This document shows positions 1-8,432 of a DNA stretch of 64,000 nt, piece by piece (position 1 is the stretch's first letter; every line of letters starts with the position of its first letter). Origin of the DNA: Thermococcus henrietii (GTDB lineage: Archaea > Methanobacteriota_B > Thermococci > Thermococcales > Thermococcaceae); NCBI RefSeq assembly GCF_900198835.1, contig NZ_LT900021.1, positions 930,001-994,000 on the forward strand, written 5' to 3'. A program made the translations under genes and the position numbers. The notes under the pieces were generated by a model. That model was not told the origin of the DNA. It worked only from the letters and a program-made list of their open reading frames with translations, and searched no databases.

Positions 1-1
1 C

Positions 2-835
2 AAACACACCGCCTTAGTGCTCATAGCCTTTGCGGCATTTGCAATGAGCTCACAGTTCTTCTTTTACTCCTGGCTTCCGAAGTCCACGAAGGGTCCAGTC
101 CCAGTCTCGGCGTTAATCCACAGCGTTTCAGTCGTCTCACTTGGAATACTCCTCATGCTTAGGTTCATACAGTTTGGCGGGAAGTACGAGGGGCTGTTCT
201 ACATACTGGCAATTTTCTCAGTCTTCATGGTCGTTCTGATGATGTTTTACTACCCGATTCAGAGTGATCTCAAGACCCTCATAGCTTACTCGACGATAGG
301 ACAGGCGGCCATTGGCTTCATGACCTTGGCTTACGCTGCTTACGGTAGTTCCATAGGACTTCAAGTGGCGACGTATCAGGTCATCAACCATGCCTTCATC
401 AAGTCGCTGGCGTTTCTCACGGCGGGAGCAATGGGATACTCCCTTGGAACAACCAACATGGCAAGGATAAAAGGCTTCGCAAAAAGCCTGCCTGCAGTAA
501 GCGTTAGCTGGTTCTTGGCGATGTTCGGTCTGGCGGGGGTTCTGCCTATGGGAATGTTCTTCAGTAAGGCATACGAGACAATGACGAACGCTCACGCCCC
601 GGGTGTGTTCTCTTGGCTCCTGCCAGTGCTGATACTCTTCGAGGCGGCGATACTCCTCGTCGTTGTGATGGTGTGGTTTAGGAGAATATTCTTTGGCTCA
701 GAGATTTCACCGCAGCCCTCCGTTAGTCCAACAAAGCTCATGTACTTCGCAATGCTTGTGCTGATAATAGCCGGCACCGTTTCGCCGTGGGTGACCCTGA
801 GTATCGTCAGCAAAATAGGATTCATAGCGGGGTGA
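2..835 (+). CDS. Proton/ion-translocating membrane subunit of group 4 hydrogenase (NuoN/MrpD/HyfF-like), 5' end cut off
   Basis: The open frame continues past the left edge, so the true start is outside the window. The visible part is an integral membrane protein of the Nuo L/M/N and Mrp antiporter family, which couples electron transfer in membrane-bound hydrogenases to ion pumping. Family signatures are the SWLP segment, the PVPVSALIH segment with its conserved His, and HAFIKSLAFLTAG, which carries the TM8 lysine. The TM7 lysine normally found in a KSAQ motif is Met here (MSSQ, bases 44-46). The gene ends 4 bases before the next subunit and is surely in the same operon. It is named by family only; whether it corresponds to HyfF, HyfD or an Mrp subunit is not settled. 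Confidence 0.85.
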   Translation, partial: KHTALVLIAFAAFAMSSQFFFYSWLPKSTKGPVPVSALIHSVSVVSLGILLMLRFIQFGGKYEGLFYILAIFSVFMVVLMMFYYPIQSDLKTLIAYSTIGQAAIGFMTLAYAAYGSSIGLQVATYQVINHAFIKSLAFLTAGAMGYSLGTTNMARIKGFAKSLPAVSVSWFLAMFGLAGVLPMGMFFSKAYETMTNAHAPGVFSWLLPVLILFEAAILLVVVMVWFRRIFFGSEISPQPSVSPTKLMYFAMLVLIIAGTVSPWVTLSIVSKIGFIAG

Positions 836-839
836 TATT

Positions 840-2861
840 ATGCTGCCGTTGGAATACGCGATAATTGCCTTTATCATTGGTGCCTTTGCGGGTATCCTTA
901 GGGATTATAGAGCCACCACTAAGGCCTCAAGCTTCATGGCGTTCCTCGGAGCACTGGCCCTGCTCTACCAAGTGTACTACGTCTACACCAACGGCCCGGT
1001 CAGCGGCAGTGTCTTCGGCCTTCCCGTTCACATAGACGGACTCTCCGCGATATTCCTGTTCATAGTGGGCATAGTGAGCCTTGGCTCGGCAATATTCGCA
1101 ATAGGCTACATGGATCACCATGAGAAGAGGGGCAAGGGCTGGGTCTATGCGGTGGCCTACAACACTTTCATAGGCTCGATGGCCCTCGTCGTTACGGTCA
1201 GCAACCTCGAGTGGTTCGTGTTTTCCTGGGAGCTCATGACCCTCAGCTCGTTCGTGCTGATATTCTGGAAGGAGGAGAAGAAGGACCTCGACGCGAGCTT
1301 CAAGTACTACCTGACCATGCACTTCTTTGACACCATCCCGCTGTTCCTGCTCCTCGGTCTCGCGAGCGTCCTAACTGGCAGCATTCACAACCTCAGTTAT
1401 TCGGCGATTCAGCAGGCCCTCGCAACGGCCTCACCCCTTCAGAGGGGACTGTTCTACGGCCTGTTCCTCATCGTGTTCATGACTAAAGCCGGTATAGTCC
1501 CGCTCCACTACTGGCTTCCAGACGCTCACCCTGCCGCTCCAAGCAACGTCTCAGCGCTCCTCAGTGGTATAATGATAAAGACCGCGGTCTACGGGCTTCT
1601 CCGCTTTGACTGGGGCATGGCCGGCTACAACACACTCCTCGGCTACATCGTTGCCGGACTTGGAATAGCAACCCTTACAGTGGGAACTCTCTACGCCCTC
1701 AGGGAAACGAACTCCAAGAGGCTATTGGCCTACCACAGCGTAGGTCAGATGGGGTACATCTGGCTCGGCATTGGAATAGGCATGGTTCTCATACCTCATG
1801 GGGGGACCCTCGCCGCTATCGGTGCCCTTGGAATGTTCGCGGGCCTCTTCCACGCGATAAACCACGCAATCTTCAAGGGTGCCCTCTTCCTTGAGGCAGG
1901 TGCGGTCGAGTACGCAACTGGAACCGTTGAGCTGAACGAGCTGGGTGGCCTTGGACCGCTCATGAAGAGCACTGCCCTTGCGACGTTCTTCGCTTCGATG
2001 GCAATAAGCGGAATACCACCCTTCAACGGCTTCATAAGCAAGTGGCTCATCTACGTCTCGGGCTTCCAGTCGGGCAACTACTTCCTCGCATTTGGAGCGG
2101 TCATGGCAGCCTTCATCAGCGCGGCCACGCTGGCTTCGTTCATCAAGTTCTACACGGCCCAGTTCGGCGGCGAGATGAAGCGCTACGAGCACGTTAAAGA
2201 GGTTCCGGCCGTTATGCAGCTCGGCGAGTGGATACTCGCGGCACTGACGCTCTTCATAGGGATATTCCCCTTCACGGTCGTTAAGTTCCTCAACGACGGC
2301 GTTGCTACCGTCAACCACGGATTAACTGCCCCGGTTACCCACAACGTCTACAAGATAGGCTTCAACTCGGTCACATTCCTGCCAATAGTCTTCATAATCC
2401 TCCTTGGCATCGTGTTCTTCATCGTCTACGCATACTTCAAGCCACTCAAGGGCCCAACGGCGAGGCCATGGGATTGCGGTGCCACGAGCATAAACGAGGA
2501 CGAATACAAGGTGCTCGCCGAGGACTACTACCTCAAATACGAGGAGAAGATAGGGCACTTCTACGCCTTCACGGACTGGGCGTACTCCTTCGGAAAGGGC
2601 ATAATAGACCACATCGTCAAGGCCTACCTCTGGATTGCGAGCTACTTCGTGAAGATAGTAGACACCCCGTACACGAAGATAGAGAAGGTCAGCGACCTCT
2701 ACTCGCTTGAGGTTATGTACCTCGACGAGGAAACCTTCAGGCCAGTGGTCAGGCTGTTCAGGATAGTCAGGGACGTTCTTCCGGGTCTCAGGCTCGGGAC
2801 GTTCATAGCACTGGCAATAATTGTTGTGGCCATAATCGTGGGAATCATAGTCTGGCTGTGA
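840..2861 (+). CDS. HyfB-like membrane subunit of group 4 [NiFe] hydrogenase
   Basis: A 673-residue polytopic protein of the HyfB/HycC (NuoL-like) family, the large proton-translocating membrane subunit of formate-hydrogenlyase-type complexes. Visible family features are FSWELMTLSSF with the TM5 Glu, MTKAGIVPLHYWLPDAHP with the TM7 Lys, PSNVSALLSG, and HAIFKGALFLEAG with the second Lys. A C-terminal extension of roughly 200 residues contains amphipathic and membrane segments, as is usual for HyfB. All key charged residues are present, unlike in the preceding subunit. The ATG at 840 follows the upstream stop by 4 bases. It would form the ion channel together with the preceding and following genes. 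Confidence 0.9.
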   Translation: MLPLEYAIIAFIIGAFAGILRDYRATTKASSFMAFLGALALLYQVYYVYTNGPVSGSVFGLPVHIDGLSAIFLFIVGIVSLGSAIFAIGYMDHHEKRGKGWVYAVAYNTFIGSMALVVTVSNLEWFVFSWELMTLSSFVLIFWKEEKKDLDASFKYYLTMHFFDTIPLFLLLGLASVLTGSIHNLSYSAIQQALATASPLQRGLFYGLFLIVFMTKAGIVPLHYWLPDAHPAAPSNVSALLSGIMIKTAVYGLLRFDWGMAGYNTLLGYIVAGLGIATLTVGTLYALRETNSKRLLAYHSVGQMGYIWLGIGIGMVLIPHGGTLAAIGALGMFAGLFHAINHAIFKGALFLEAGAVEYATGTVELNELGGLGPLMKSTALATFFASMAISGIPPFNGFISKWLIYVSGFQSGNYFLAFGAVMAAFISAATLASFIKFYTAQFGGEMKRYEHVKEVPAVMQLGEWILAALTLFIGIFPFTVVKFLNDGVATVNHGLTAPVTHNVYKIGFNSVTFLPIVFIILLGIVFFIVYAYFKPLKGPTARPWDCGATSINEDEYKVLAEDYYLKYEEKIGHFYAFTDWAYSFGKGIIDHIVKAYLWIASYFVKIVDTPYTKIEKVSDLYSLEVMYLDEETFRPVVRLFRIVRDVLPGLRLGTFIALAIIVVAIIVGIIVWL

Positions 2862-2871
2862 GGTGATGAAG

Positions 2872-3789
2872 ATGAACGAATACGTTGGCTGGGCCTTCAA
2901 AATCGCGGGCGTTATCCTCTTCCTGTTGCTTCCTCCATATTTGGACGGAATAGCGAGAAGGGTCAAGGCGAGACTCCAGTACAGGCGCGGTCCCCCGCTC
3001 AGTCAGACCTGGTATGACCTCAAGAAGCTCTTCGCCATTCCCTCAGTCATTCCAACGAAGAGTGCGATTTTCAAGATAGCCCCGTACCTCGCCCTGGCAT
3101 CGGCGATAACCGCGGCCCTGCTACTGCCCTACGGCGGCTACGTCCCGATAAACTACGGCTACAACCTGATAGTGTTCTTCTACGTCATAGTGATGGTCAG
3201 CGTCTTCATAATGCTCGGGGGCTTCAGCGTTCAGAGCGCCTTCAGCCACCTTGGCTCGGCGAGAGAAATGCAGCTCCTCCTTACCGTTGAGCCAATCCTC
3301 GCGGTGGTCTACGGCGTCCTCGCGTACAACGCGGGTTCCCTTAACATAGCCACTATATTCAACAACCTCCACCTCACTCCGTCGCTCATACTCGCCATCA
3401 TAATACTCGCCTACGCGCTCTACGTGGAGAGCGGCTTCGTTCCCTTCGACATCGCCGAGGCCGAGCAGGAGGTCATTGGGGGACCCCTCAGCGAGTACAG
3501 CGGAAGGCTCCTCGGGGTCTTCTACTACGCGATATACATCAAACGCTTCGCCCTGCTATGGTTCTTCGTTAGCCTGATAACTTATCCTGTCATGAGACCC
3601 ATAAACGACGTCATAACCTCAGTCGGCCTGTTCATAGTCCAGATACTCTTGACGATAGCGTTCTATCCAATAATAGCAGCCCTTGAGGCGACCAACGCAA
3701 GGCTCCGCATAGACCACGTTGTGAAGGTTAACGTTAAGATATTCTTCATAGGACTCGGTATCCTCGCAATGGCGTTCATGGGGTGGTGA
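2872..3789 (+). CDS. HyfC/NuoH-like membrane anchor subunit of group 4 hydrogenase
   Basis: A 305-residue hydrophobic protein of the NuoH/HyfC/HycD family, which anchors the hydrogenase peripheral arm to the membrane. Recognisable elements are the DGIARRVKARLQYRRGPP loop near residues 25-42, a polar loop with SAREMQLLL, and the acidic FVPFDIAEAEQE segment typical of NuoH. I chose ATG 2872 because AGGTGAT ends 4 bases before it; GTG 2863 and ATG 2866 are possible but poorly spaced. The start lies 10 bases after the HyfB-like stop, and the stop is 3 bases before the large-subunit gene. Confidence 0.9.
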   Translation: MNEYVGWAFKIAGVILFLLLPPYLDGIARRVKARLQYRRGPPLSQTWYDLKKLFAIPSVIPTKSAIFKIAPYLALASAITAALLLPYGGYVPINYGYNLIVFFYVIVMVSVFIMLGGFSVQSAFSHLGSAREMQLLLTVEPILAVVYGVLAYNAGSLNIATIFNNLHLTPSLILAIIILAYALYVESGFVPFDIAEAEQEVIGGPLSEYSGRLLGVFYYAIYIKRFALLWFFVSLITYPVMRPINDVITSVGLFIVQILLTIAFYPIIAALEATNARLRIDHVVKVNVKIFFIGLGILAMAFMGW

Positions 3790-3792
3790 AAA

Positions 3793-5592
3793 ATGGTAAC
3801 GACGAGGGATTTGGAGGCTCACTTTGAATTTGAATGCAAGGCGTGTGAAAACGGCCACTGTGCAAAGGCGGACGTTGAGACAATCCTCTCGGAAAGGGAG
3901 GGCCTCAAGGAGTTTTACGAGGCCTTCAAAGAGCACATCAAGGAATGTAAGAGGATGACCTACGGTCAGTACATGTTTGTCATCGACAGGGAAGTCCTTC
4001 CAGAGGCGGTCCTCTGGTGGCACAACCACCCTGAGTTCAAGGAGACCCACATGTCAACCGCCGTTGGGACCGACGAGAGACCACTAAACGGTAAGTTCGT
4101 TTATATGCCTTTTATCAATGTCCAGGTTGAACATAAGAACATGGATAGAAACTATTGGGTCTTCCTCAGAACCTACCTCCCGGCCGACGACCCAAGCTTC
4201 CCGAGCGTTGCCGAGAAGCTTCCAGCCGCACTCTGGATAGAGAGAGAAGTTAAGGATTTACTTGGCCTTAACCCGATTGGCCATCCAGATCCGAGAAGAC
4301 TCATTCTACCTGAGGACTTCCCCGATGGGGTATACCCGCTTAGAAAGGACATGGACTACAAGTATTCCCCGATAACTGATCCCAAGACTGAGTACCGTGA
4401 AACTCCTGAAGGGACTTCACTTGTTCCGATGGGTCCGGTTCACATGGGTATAGAGGAGCCGGCCCACTTCAGGCTCTTCGTCAAGGGTGAGGAGATAGTC
4501 GACGTGGACTACCGCGGCTTCTACTCCCACAGGGGAATCGAGAAGACCGGTGAGGGCAGACTTACCTACAACCAGGTTCTCTTCCTCGCCGAGAGAATCT
4601 GTGGAATCTGCGGATACCAGCACTCGGTAAGCTACGCTATGGCCGTTGAGCGTCTGGCCGACGTCGAAATCCCTGACAGGGCGCGCTACATAAGAACGCT
4701 GATGCTCGAACTGGAGAGAATTCACAACCACCTACTATGGGTTGGTATAGCAGCCCATATGGTGGGATTTGATACAGGCTTTATGCACGCTTGGCGCATT
4801 CGCGAGCCGGTCATGTGGCTCGTCGAGCGCTTAACCGGAAACAGGAAGCAGTACGGAATGAACATCGTCGGTGGAGTTAGAAGAGACATCCTCGACTACC
4901 GCAAGGAGGAGATACTCAAGGTCGTCAAGCAGATACGCGAGGAAACCAAGAAGTTCCTTGACATCGCCCTGAACACCAACACTTTCATCAAGCGCGCCGA
5001 GGGAGTCGGAATCCTGCCCTACAAAGTCGCCAAGGCCTACTCCGTCCTCGGACCGACCGCTCGCGCGAGCGGAAGGAAGATTGACACGAGGCTTGACCAG
5101 GCGACTAAAACGGCGATGGCCTACAACGAGGTTGACTTCAAGGTTCCTGTCTACAAGGAGGGCGATGTTCTGGCCAGGGTTCTCGTCAGGATGGACGAGC
5201 TCTTCGAGAGCCTCTGGATAGTGGAACAGCTCATAGACCAGATGCCCGAAGGAGACATAATGGTTCCAATCGGCGACCTGCCGGAGTACGAAGAAGCCCT
5301 TGGATTCACCGAGGCCCACCGCGGTGAGGTCGTCCACTACGTCATGACCGGCGAGAAGAACAAGGTCTACCGCTGGAAAGTCCGTGCCCCGACCTACAAC
5401 AACCTGCCCGCCGTTCCGGAGATGCTCAAGGGCTACCACGTTGCCGATGCACCGCTCATCATAGCGAGCATTGACCCGTGCTACTCCTGTACCGAGAGAG
5501 TTCAGTTCGTCGACGTCCAGACCGGTAAGGTGAAGGTTCTCACCGAGGCCGAGTTCAACGAGCTCTCAATCAAGTACAGGGGGGTGTTCTGA
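3793..5592 (+). CDS. Group 4 [NiFe] hydrogenase large subunit with N-terminal NuoC-like domain (HycE/HyfG type)
   Basis: A 599-residue fusion. Residues about 1-190 are NuoC-like (ALWIEREVKDLLG, then GHPDPRRLILPEDF and PLRKDM). The rest is the NuoD-like catalytic subunit. The NiFe ligands are present as RICGICGYQHS near residue 270 and DPCYSC near residue 561. After DPCYSCTER there is a 30-residue tail, like the HycE tail that E. coli HycI removes after Arg once nickel is inserted. A HycI-type protease is encoded at 9874-10347, so the maturation step is represented in the window. The fused NuoC-NuoD layout is that of formate hydrogenlyase enzymes; the separate Mbh/Mbx-type hydrogenases of Thermococcales usually have split subunits. 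The stop overlaps the next start (TGATG). Confidence 0.95.
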   Translation: MVTTRDLEAHFEFECKACENGHCAKADVETILSEREGLKEFYEAFKEHIKECKRMTYGQYMFVIDREVLPEAVLWWHNHPEFKETHMSTAVGTDERPLNGKFVYMPFINVQVEHKNMDRNYWVFLRTYLPADDPSFPSVAEKLPAALWIEREVKDLLGLNPIGHPDPRRLILPEDFPDGVYPLRKDMDYKYSPITDPKTEYRETPEGTSLVPMGPVHMGIEEPAHFRLFVKGEEIVDVDYRGFYSHRGIEKTGEGRLTYNQVLFLAERICGICGYQHSVSYAMAVERLADVEIPDRARYIRTLMLELERIHNHLLWVGIAAHMVGFDTGFMHAWRIREPVMWLVERLTGNRKQYGMNIVGGVRRDILDYRKEEILKVVKQIREETKKFLDIALNTNTFIKRAEGVGILPYKVAKAYSVLGPTARASGRKIDTRLDQATKTAMAYNEVDFKVPVYKEGDVLARVLVRMDELFESLWIVEQLIDQMPEGDIMVPIGDLPEYEEALGFTEAHRGEVVHYVMTGEKNKVYRWKVRAPTYNNLPAVPEMLKGYHVADAPLIIASIDPCYSCTERVQFVDVQTGKVKVLTEAEFNELSIKYRGVF

Positions 5593-6197
5593 TGGCCGAG
5601 AGCCTCTCCTACACCGAGAAGCTCAAGAAGTGGGACCGCTTCGAGGTCGAGAAGTTCAGCAAGAAGGCCCCGGTCACCACTCCCTATCCTTTTATTGACA
5701 TCGAGAAGCCACCCGAGTACCGCGGAATCCCGCACATCAACCCCGAGAAGTGCATAGGCTGTGGTGCCTGTGTCAACGCCTGCCCGCCCGATGCGCTAAT
5801 CCTCGAGTGGGACAAGGAGCACGGCGTTAAGAGGCTCACCTTCAACGCGGCGAGATGTATAAGGTGCCACCGCTGTGTAGAAGTCTGCCCGACCGGTGCG
5901 ATGGAACCAACAACCCGCTTCGAGATAGCGACCGACAACAAGGAAGATTTGGTCGAGGTCGTCGAGCACAAGCTCGCCTACTGCGAGGAGTGTGGCGAAT
6001 ACCTTGACTTCACCGAGAGGCAGATTGAGTACGTGAGGAACATCCTGCCAAAGGAAATCTTCGAGATGTACGCCCTTGAAGACAGACTCGGCCTGACCCA
6101 GGAGGCAAAGATGCGCAAGACCGTCGAGAAGCTCAGGGAGACCGAGGGAATTCCAGTCTCGGCCTTCATGCTCGTGAAGAAGGGGGGTGATGAGTGA
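5592..6197 (+). CDS. Polyferredoxin-like electron-transfer subunit of group 4 hydrogenase (HyfH/NuoI-like)
   Basis: A 201-residue iron-sulfur protein. Two [4Fe-4S] motifs are visible: CIGCGACVNACPPD near residue 54 and CIRCHRCVEVCPTG near residue 89. A further CEECGEY pair near residue 131 may bind an extra metal. This fits NuoI/HycF/HyfH subunits, which pass electrons from the substrate module or ferredoxin to the catalytic subunits. The start overlaps the large-subunit stop and the stop overlaps the small-subunit start, which suggests translational coupling. The C-terminal 70 residues are charged and do not match the minimal NuoI fold, so this part may bind a partner. Confidence 0.92.
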   Translation: MAESLSYTEKLKKWDRFEVEKFSKKAPVTTPYPFIDIEKPPEYRGIPHINPEKCIGCGACVNACPPDALILEWDKEHGVKRLTFNAARCIRCHRCVEVCPTGAMEPTTRFEIATDNKEDLVEVVEHKLAYCEECGEYLDFTERQIEYVRNILPKEIFEMYALEDRLGLTQEAKMRKTVEKLRETEGIPVSAFMLVKKGGDE

Positions 6198-7024
6198 TGG
6201 CTCGTCTCAAGTCAGTGTGGGTCTACCACGTTGACGCCGGATCGTGTAACGGATGCGATATCGAAGTCCTGGACGTGCTGAGTCCATACTACGACGTTGA
6301 GAGGCTGGGAATCAAGGTGGTCCCCAACCCGAGGCACGCGGACGTCCTCTTCATCACCGGTCCGCTCACGAGGCAGACGAGGATAGCGCTCAAGAAGGCC
6401 TATGAGGCCATGCCGCCCAAGCCGAGGATAGTGGTCGCTATAGGAACCTGCGCCTCAAGCGGTGGAATCTTCTACAACAGCTACGCCCTCTACAACACCT
6501 CCCCCCAGCGCGGAAGGGACAGGCTCAGGAGCGGTGGACCTGAGATGATAGTGCCGATAGACATGTACATCCCCGGCTGTCCGCCGAGCCCGGAGGAGAT
6601 ACTCTACGGCGTCGCCCAGCTCCTCGGTCTCAAGGAGAAGAGAATGAAGGGCGAGTACTGGGTCGCGCTCCCGCCGAAGGAGACGCCCAAGGCCGAGAAC
6701 GAGGTCGAGTTCAGAATCCCCGATAGGCCGATACCGCTCCGCTACTGGCTCACCCTTCGCGAGGAGCTCAGGCGTGTCATAGGTTACTACGACAGGGAGG
6801 CCGTTCTTGAGGACTTCATGGCCCTCGTCGAGAAGGCCTTCGAGAGCGAGGACCCAAGGGAGAAGCTCCACGACCTCGTCACCGGCTACTTCCTCAAGGA
6901 GAAGGACTCCAGGATAAAGGTCGCCATGCGCTTCCTCGAAAACGAGTTCTGGAAGCTGTACGACGAGTACCACTCCCTCGGCGAGGCCCTCAAGAAGAAG
7001 TACCCCGTGACGGCGGGTGTCTGA
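6197..7024 (+). CDS. Group 4 hydrogenase small subunit (HyfI/HycG, NuoB-like)
   Basis: A 275-residue protein of the NuoB family that holds the proximal [4Fe-4S] cluster next to the NiFe site. Ligand motifs are SCNGCDIE near residue 17, IGTCASSGG near residue 82 and PGCPPSPEE near residue 125. The N-terminal 150 residues cover the usual NuoB core. The extra C-terminal charged region of about 120 residues resembles the longer small subunits of formate hydrogenlyase-type enzymes. I chose ATG 6197, which overlaps the preceding stop as TGATG; a GTG lies just before at 6194. The stop overlaps the next gene by 8 bases. Confidence 0.93.
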   Translation: MARLKSVWVYHVDAGSCNGCDIEVLDVLSPYYDVERLGIKVVPNPRHADVLFITGPLTRQTRIALKKAYEAMPPKPRIVVAIGTCASSGGIFYNSYALYNTSPQRGRDRLRSGGPEMIVPIDMYIPGCPPSPEEILYGVAQLLGLKEKRMKGEYWVALPPKETPKAENEVEFRIPDRPIPLRYWLTLREELRRVIGYYDREAVLEDFMALVEKAFESEDPREKLHDLVTGYFLKEKDSRIKVAMRFLENEFWKLYDEYHSLGEALKKKYPVTAGV

Positions 7025-7343
7025 GGTGCCCTGGAAGCTCTACCGCTTCAAGTACGAGGACTACCCGGAGTACTCGGCGAGGATTACCGGCCACTATGCA
7101 GGCGACCTGCTAATCATCGAGGAGGAGGGCGAGCTGAGCGAGGAGGCGGTGAGGCTCATAAAGTCCGCTCTCGGAATAGACGAGAACGCGAGGGCCTTCG
7201 ACATCGAGGTCAGGGACGTGCTGAGGCTTCCGATTAAGGAGTTGCCGGAGAATGACAGAAAGGTCCTGCTGGAGGCTTCCGAGAAGCTCGACTCCGAGAG
7301 CAAGCTTCACATCGAGTACCGCTACCAGCCGAACTTCGATTAA
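7017..7343 (+). CDS. Small protein of unknown function at the end of the hydrogenase operon
   Basis: A 108-residue soluble, acidic protein. I recognise no domain, metal motif or membrane segment. It starts at GTG 7017 inside the end of the small-subunit gene, so it is almost certainly translated as part of the hydrogenase operon. The C-terminal half is rich in Glu and Leu and likely helical. A role in assembly, or as a peripheral subunit, is inferred from position alone. The following T-rich stretch (aactttta, 7343-7350) could mark the operon end. Confidence 0.75.
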   Translation: MSEVPWKLYRFKYEDYPEYSARITGHYAGDLLIIEEEGELSEEAVRLIKSALGIDENARAFDIEVRDVLRLPIKELPENDRKVLLEASEKLDSESKLHIEYRYQPNFD

Positions 7344-7382
7344 ACTTTTATTTTCCCACAACTTTTCTCAGGAGGTGGTGAG

Positions 7383-7829
7383 ATGAACGAAGAGATGCTG
7401 AAGAGGGCCAAGGAGGAGCTGATTCAAAGGGTGAAAGACTTCTACGGCGACAACCTTCTCTCGATAGTTTTCTACGGAAGGCACCTCCGCGACCCGAGCT
7501 TCCCAGAGATAGACGTGGTTGTAATCATCGATAAACCCTACGACCCGGTGAAGATGAACCGCATGGCCGACTTCGTGGAGAACATCCGCGACCCGATTGA
7601 GGAAAAGTACGGCTACCACGTCTCCTTCGAGCTCTACACGCGCGAGGAAGCCGAGAACTTCCACTCCGGCTACCTTGACGTCGTGGTTAACTACGAGGTC
7701 GCCTACGATAAGGATAACTACTTCCAGAACCTCATGAACGACATGCTGAACCCGAAGAAGGCGATGGATTACGTGAAGTACATCAGCACCATTGAGTACA
7801 TCCAGCTGGACGAGGAGAGGGAGGAATGA
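7383..7829 (+). CDS. Nucleotidyltransferase-fold protein (MNT-like)
   Basis: A 148-residue protein. The segment [20 protein letters not shown] near residue 26 resembles the GS...(S)D-x-D signature of the polymerase-beta-like nucleotidyltransferase superfamily. The Ser is Arg and the first Asp is Glu (EID). No HEPN partner is adjacent. The C-terminal part is helical. A GGAGGTGGTGAG ribosome binding site precedes ATG 7383. The stop overlaps mobA by 4 bases (ATGA), so it is co-translated with a cofactor gene. The fold assignment is fairly sure; activity is uncertain because of the altered residues. Confidence 0.65.
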   Translation: MNEEMLKRAKEELIQRVKDFYGDNLLSIVFYGRHLRDPSFPEIDVVVIIDKPYDPVKMNRMADFVENIRDPIEEKYGYHVSFELYTREEAENFHSGYLDVVVNYEVAYDKDNYFQNLMNDMLNPKKAMDYVKYISTIEYIQLDEEREE

Positions 7830-8401
7830 TTGGGGCAGTCTTGGCCGGCGGGAGGGGCAGGCGCTTCGGGGGCGACAAGCTACTCTACAAAATCAACGGC
7901 AGGCCTTTGATTCTTTACACCATCGAGAGGCTTGAAACCGCCAGAAGAATCGACGAGATAATCTTAGTTGCCTCGAAGAACAACGCGGAAAAGCTTGAGA
8001 GGCTCGGTTACCGTGTGGTCGTTGATGAGCTCCTTATAGGCCCGATGGGGGGCGTTTACACGGCCTTAAGCCTCGGTGATGCCTTCGTCGTTGCCGGCGA
8101 CATGCCCCTCCTCGTCCCCGAGTTCATTGATTACATAATCGAAGAATTCGAGAATAGCGGAAAAATCGCCTGCGTGCCGAGGTGGGAGAACGGCTACCTC
8201 GAACCCCTCCACGCCACTTATTCCAGGGCCTTCCGCGAAATCCTTGAGGAGAAGATAAAAACCGGAAACTACGCCCTCAACAGGGCAATCCGCGAAGCTA
8301 ATCCCTGCTACCTCCCGATAGAGTCCCTTCCAGAGGAGTGGCGCGAGAGCTTCTTCAACGTGAACACGAGGGAGGACTTGGGGAGGATTGGCGGAATTTG
8401 A
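7826..8401 (+). CDS. mobA: Molybdenum cofactor guanylyltransferase
   Basis: A 191-residue MobA-type nucleotidyltransferase, which joins GMP to molybdopterin (or tungstopterin) to make the dinucleotide cofactor of formate dehydrogenase and related enzymes. The N-terminal [15 protein letters not shown] binds the nucleotide, and VAGDMPLL holds the catalytic Asp. Length is normal for MobA. It overlaps the preceding gene by ATGA. Its position after a formate-hydrogenlyase-type hydrogenase fits a cofactor need of a formate dehydrogenase encoded upstream of the window; that link is inference. Related families (IspD, CTP transferases) are less likely because of the KxxY-type N-terminus and GDMP motif. 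Confidence 0.88.
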   Translation: MIGAVLAGGRGRRFGGDKLLYKINGRPLILYTIERLETARRIDEIILVASKNNAEKLERLGYRVVVDELLIGPMGGVYTALSLGDAFVVAGDMPLLVPEFIDYIIEEFENSGKIACVPRWENGYLEPLHATYSRAFREILEEKIKTGNYALNRAIREANPCYLPIESLPEEWRESFFNVNTREDLGRIGGI

Positions 8402-8432
8402 GATATTGGATATTGGAAATCACTAGTTTACC

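Noticed and set aside
3793-5592. Mbh/Mbx-type membrane hydrogenase instead of formate hydrogenlyase type
   Set aside because: The large subunit is a NuoC-NuoD fusion followed by NuoI- and NuoB-like genes and preceded by HyfB/HyfC-like genes, and intact NiFe Cys ligands are present; Mbx lacks some of them and Mbh has separate small subunits and Mrp genes.
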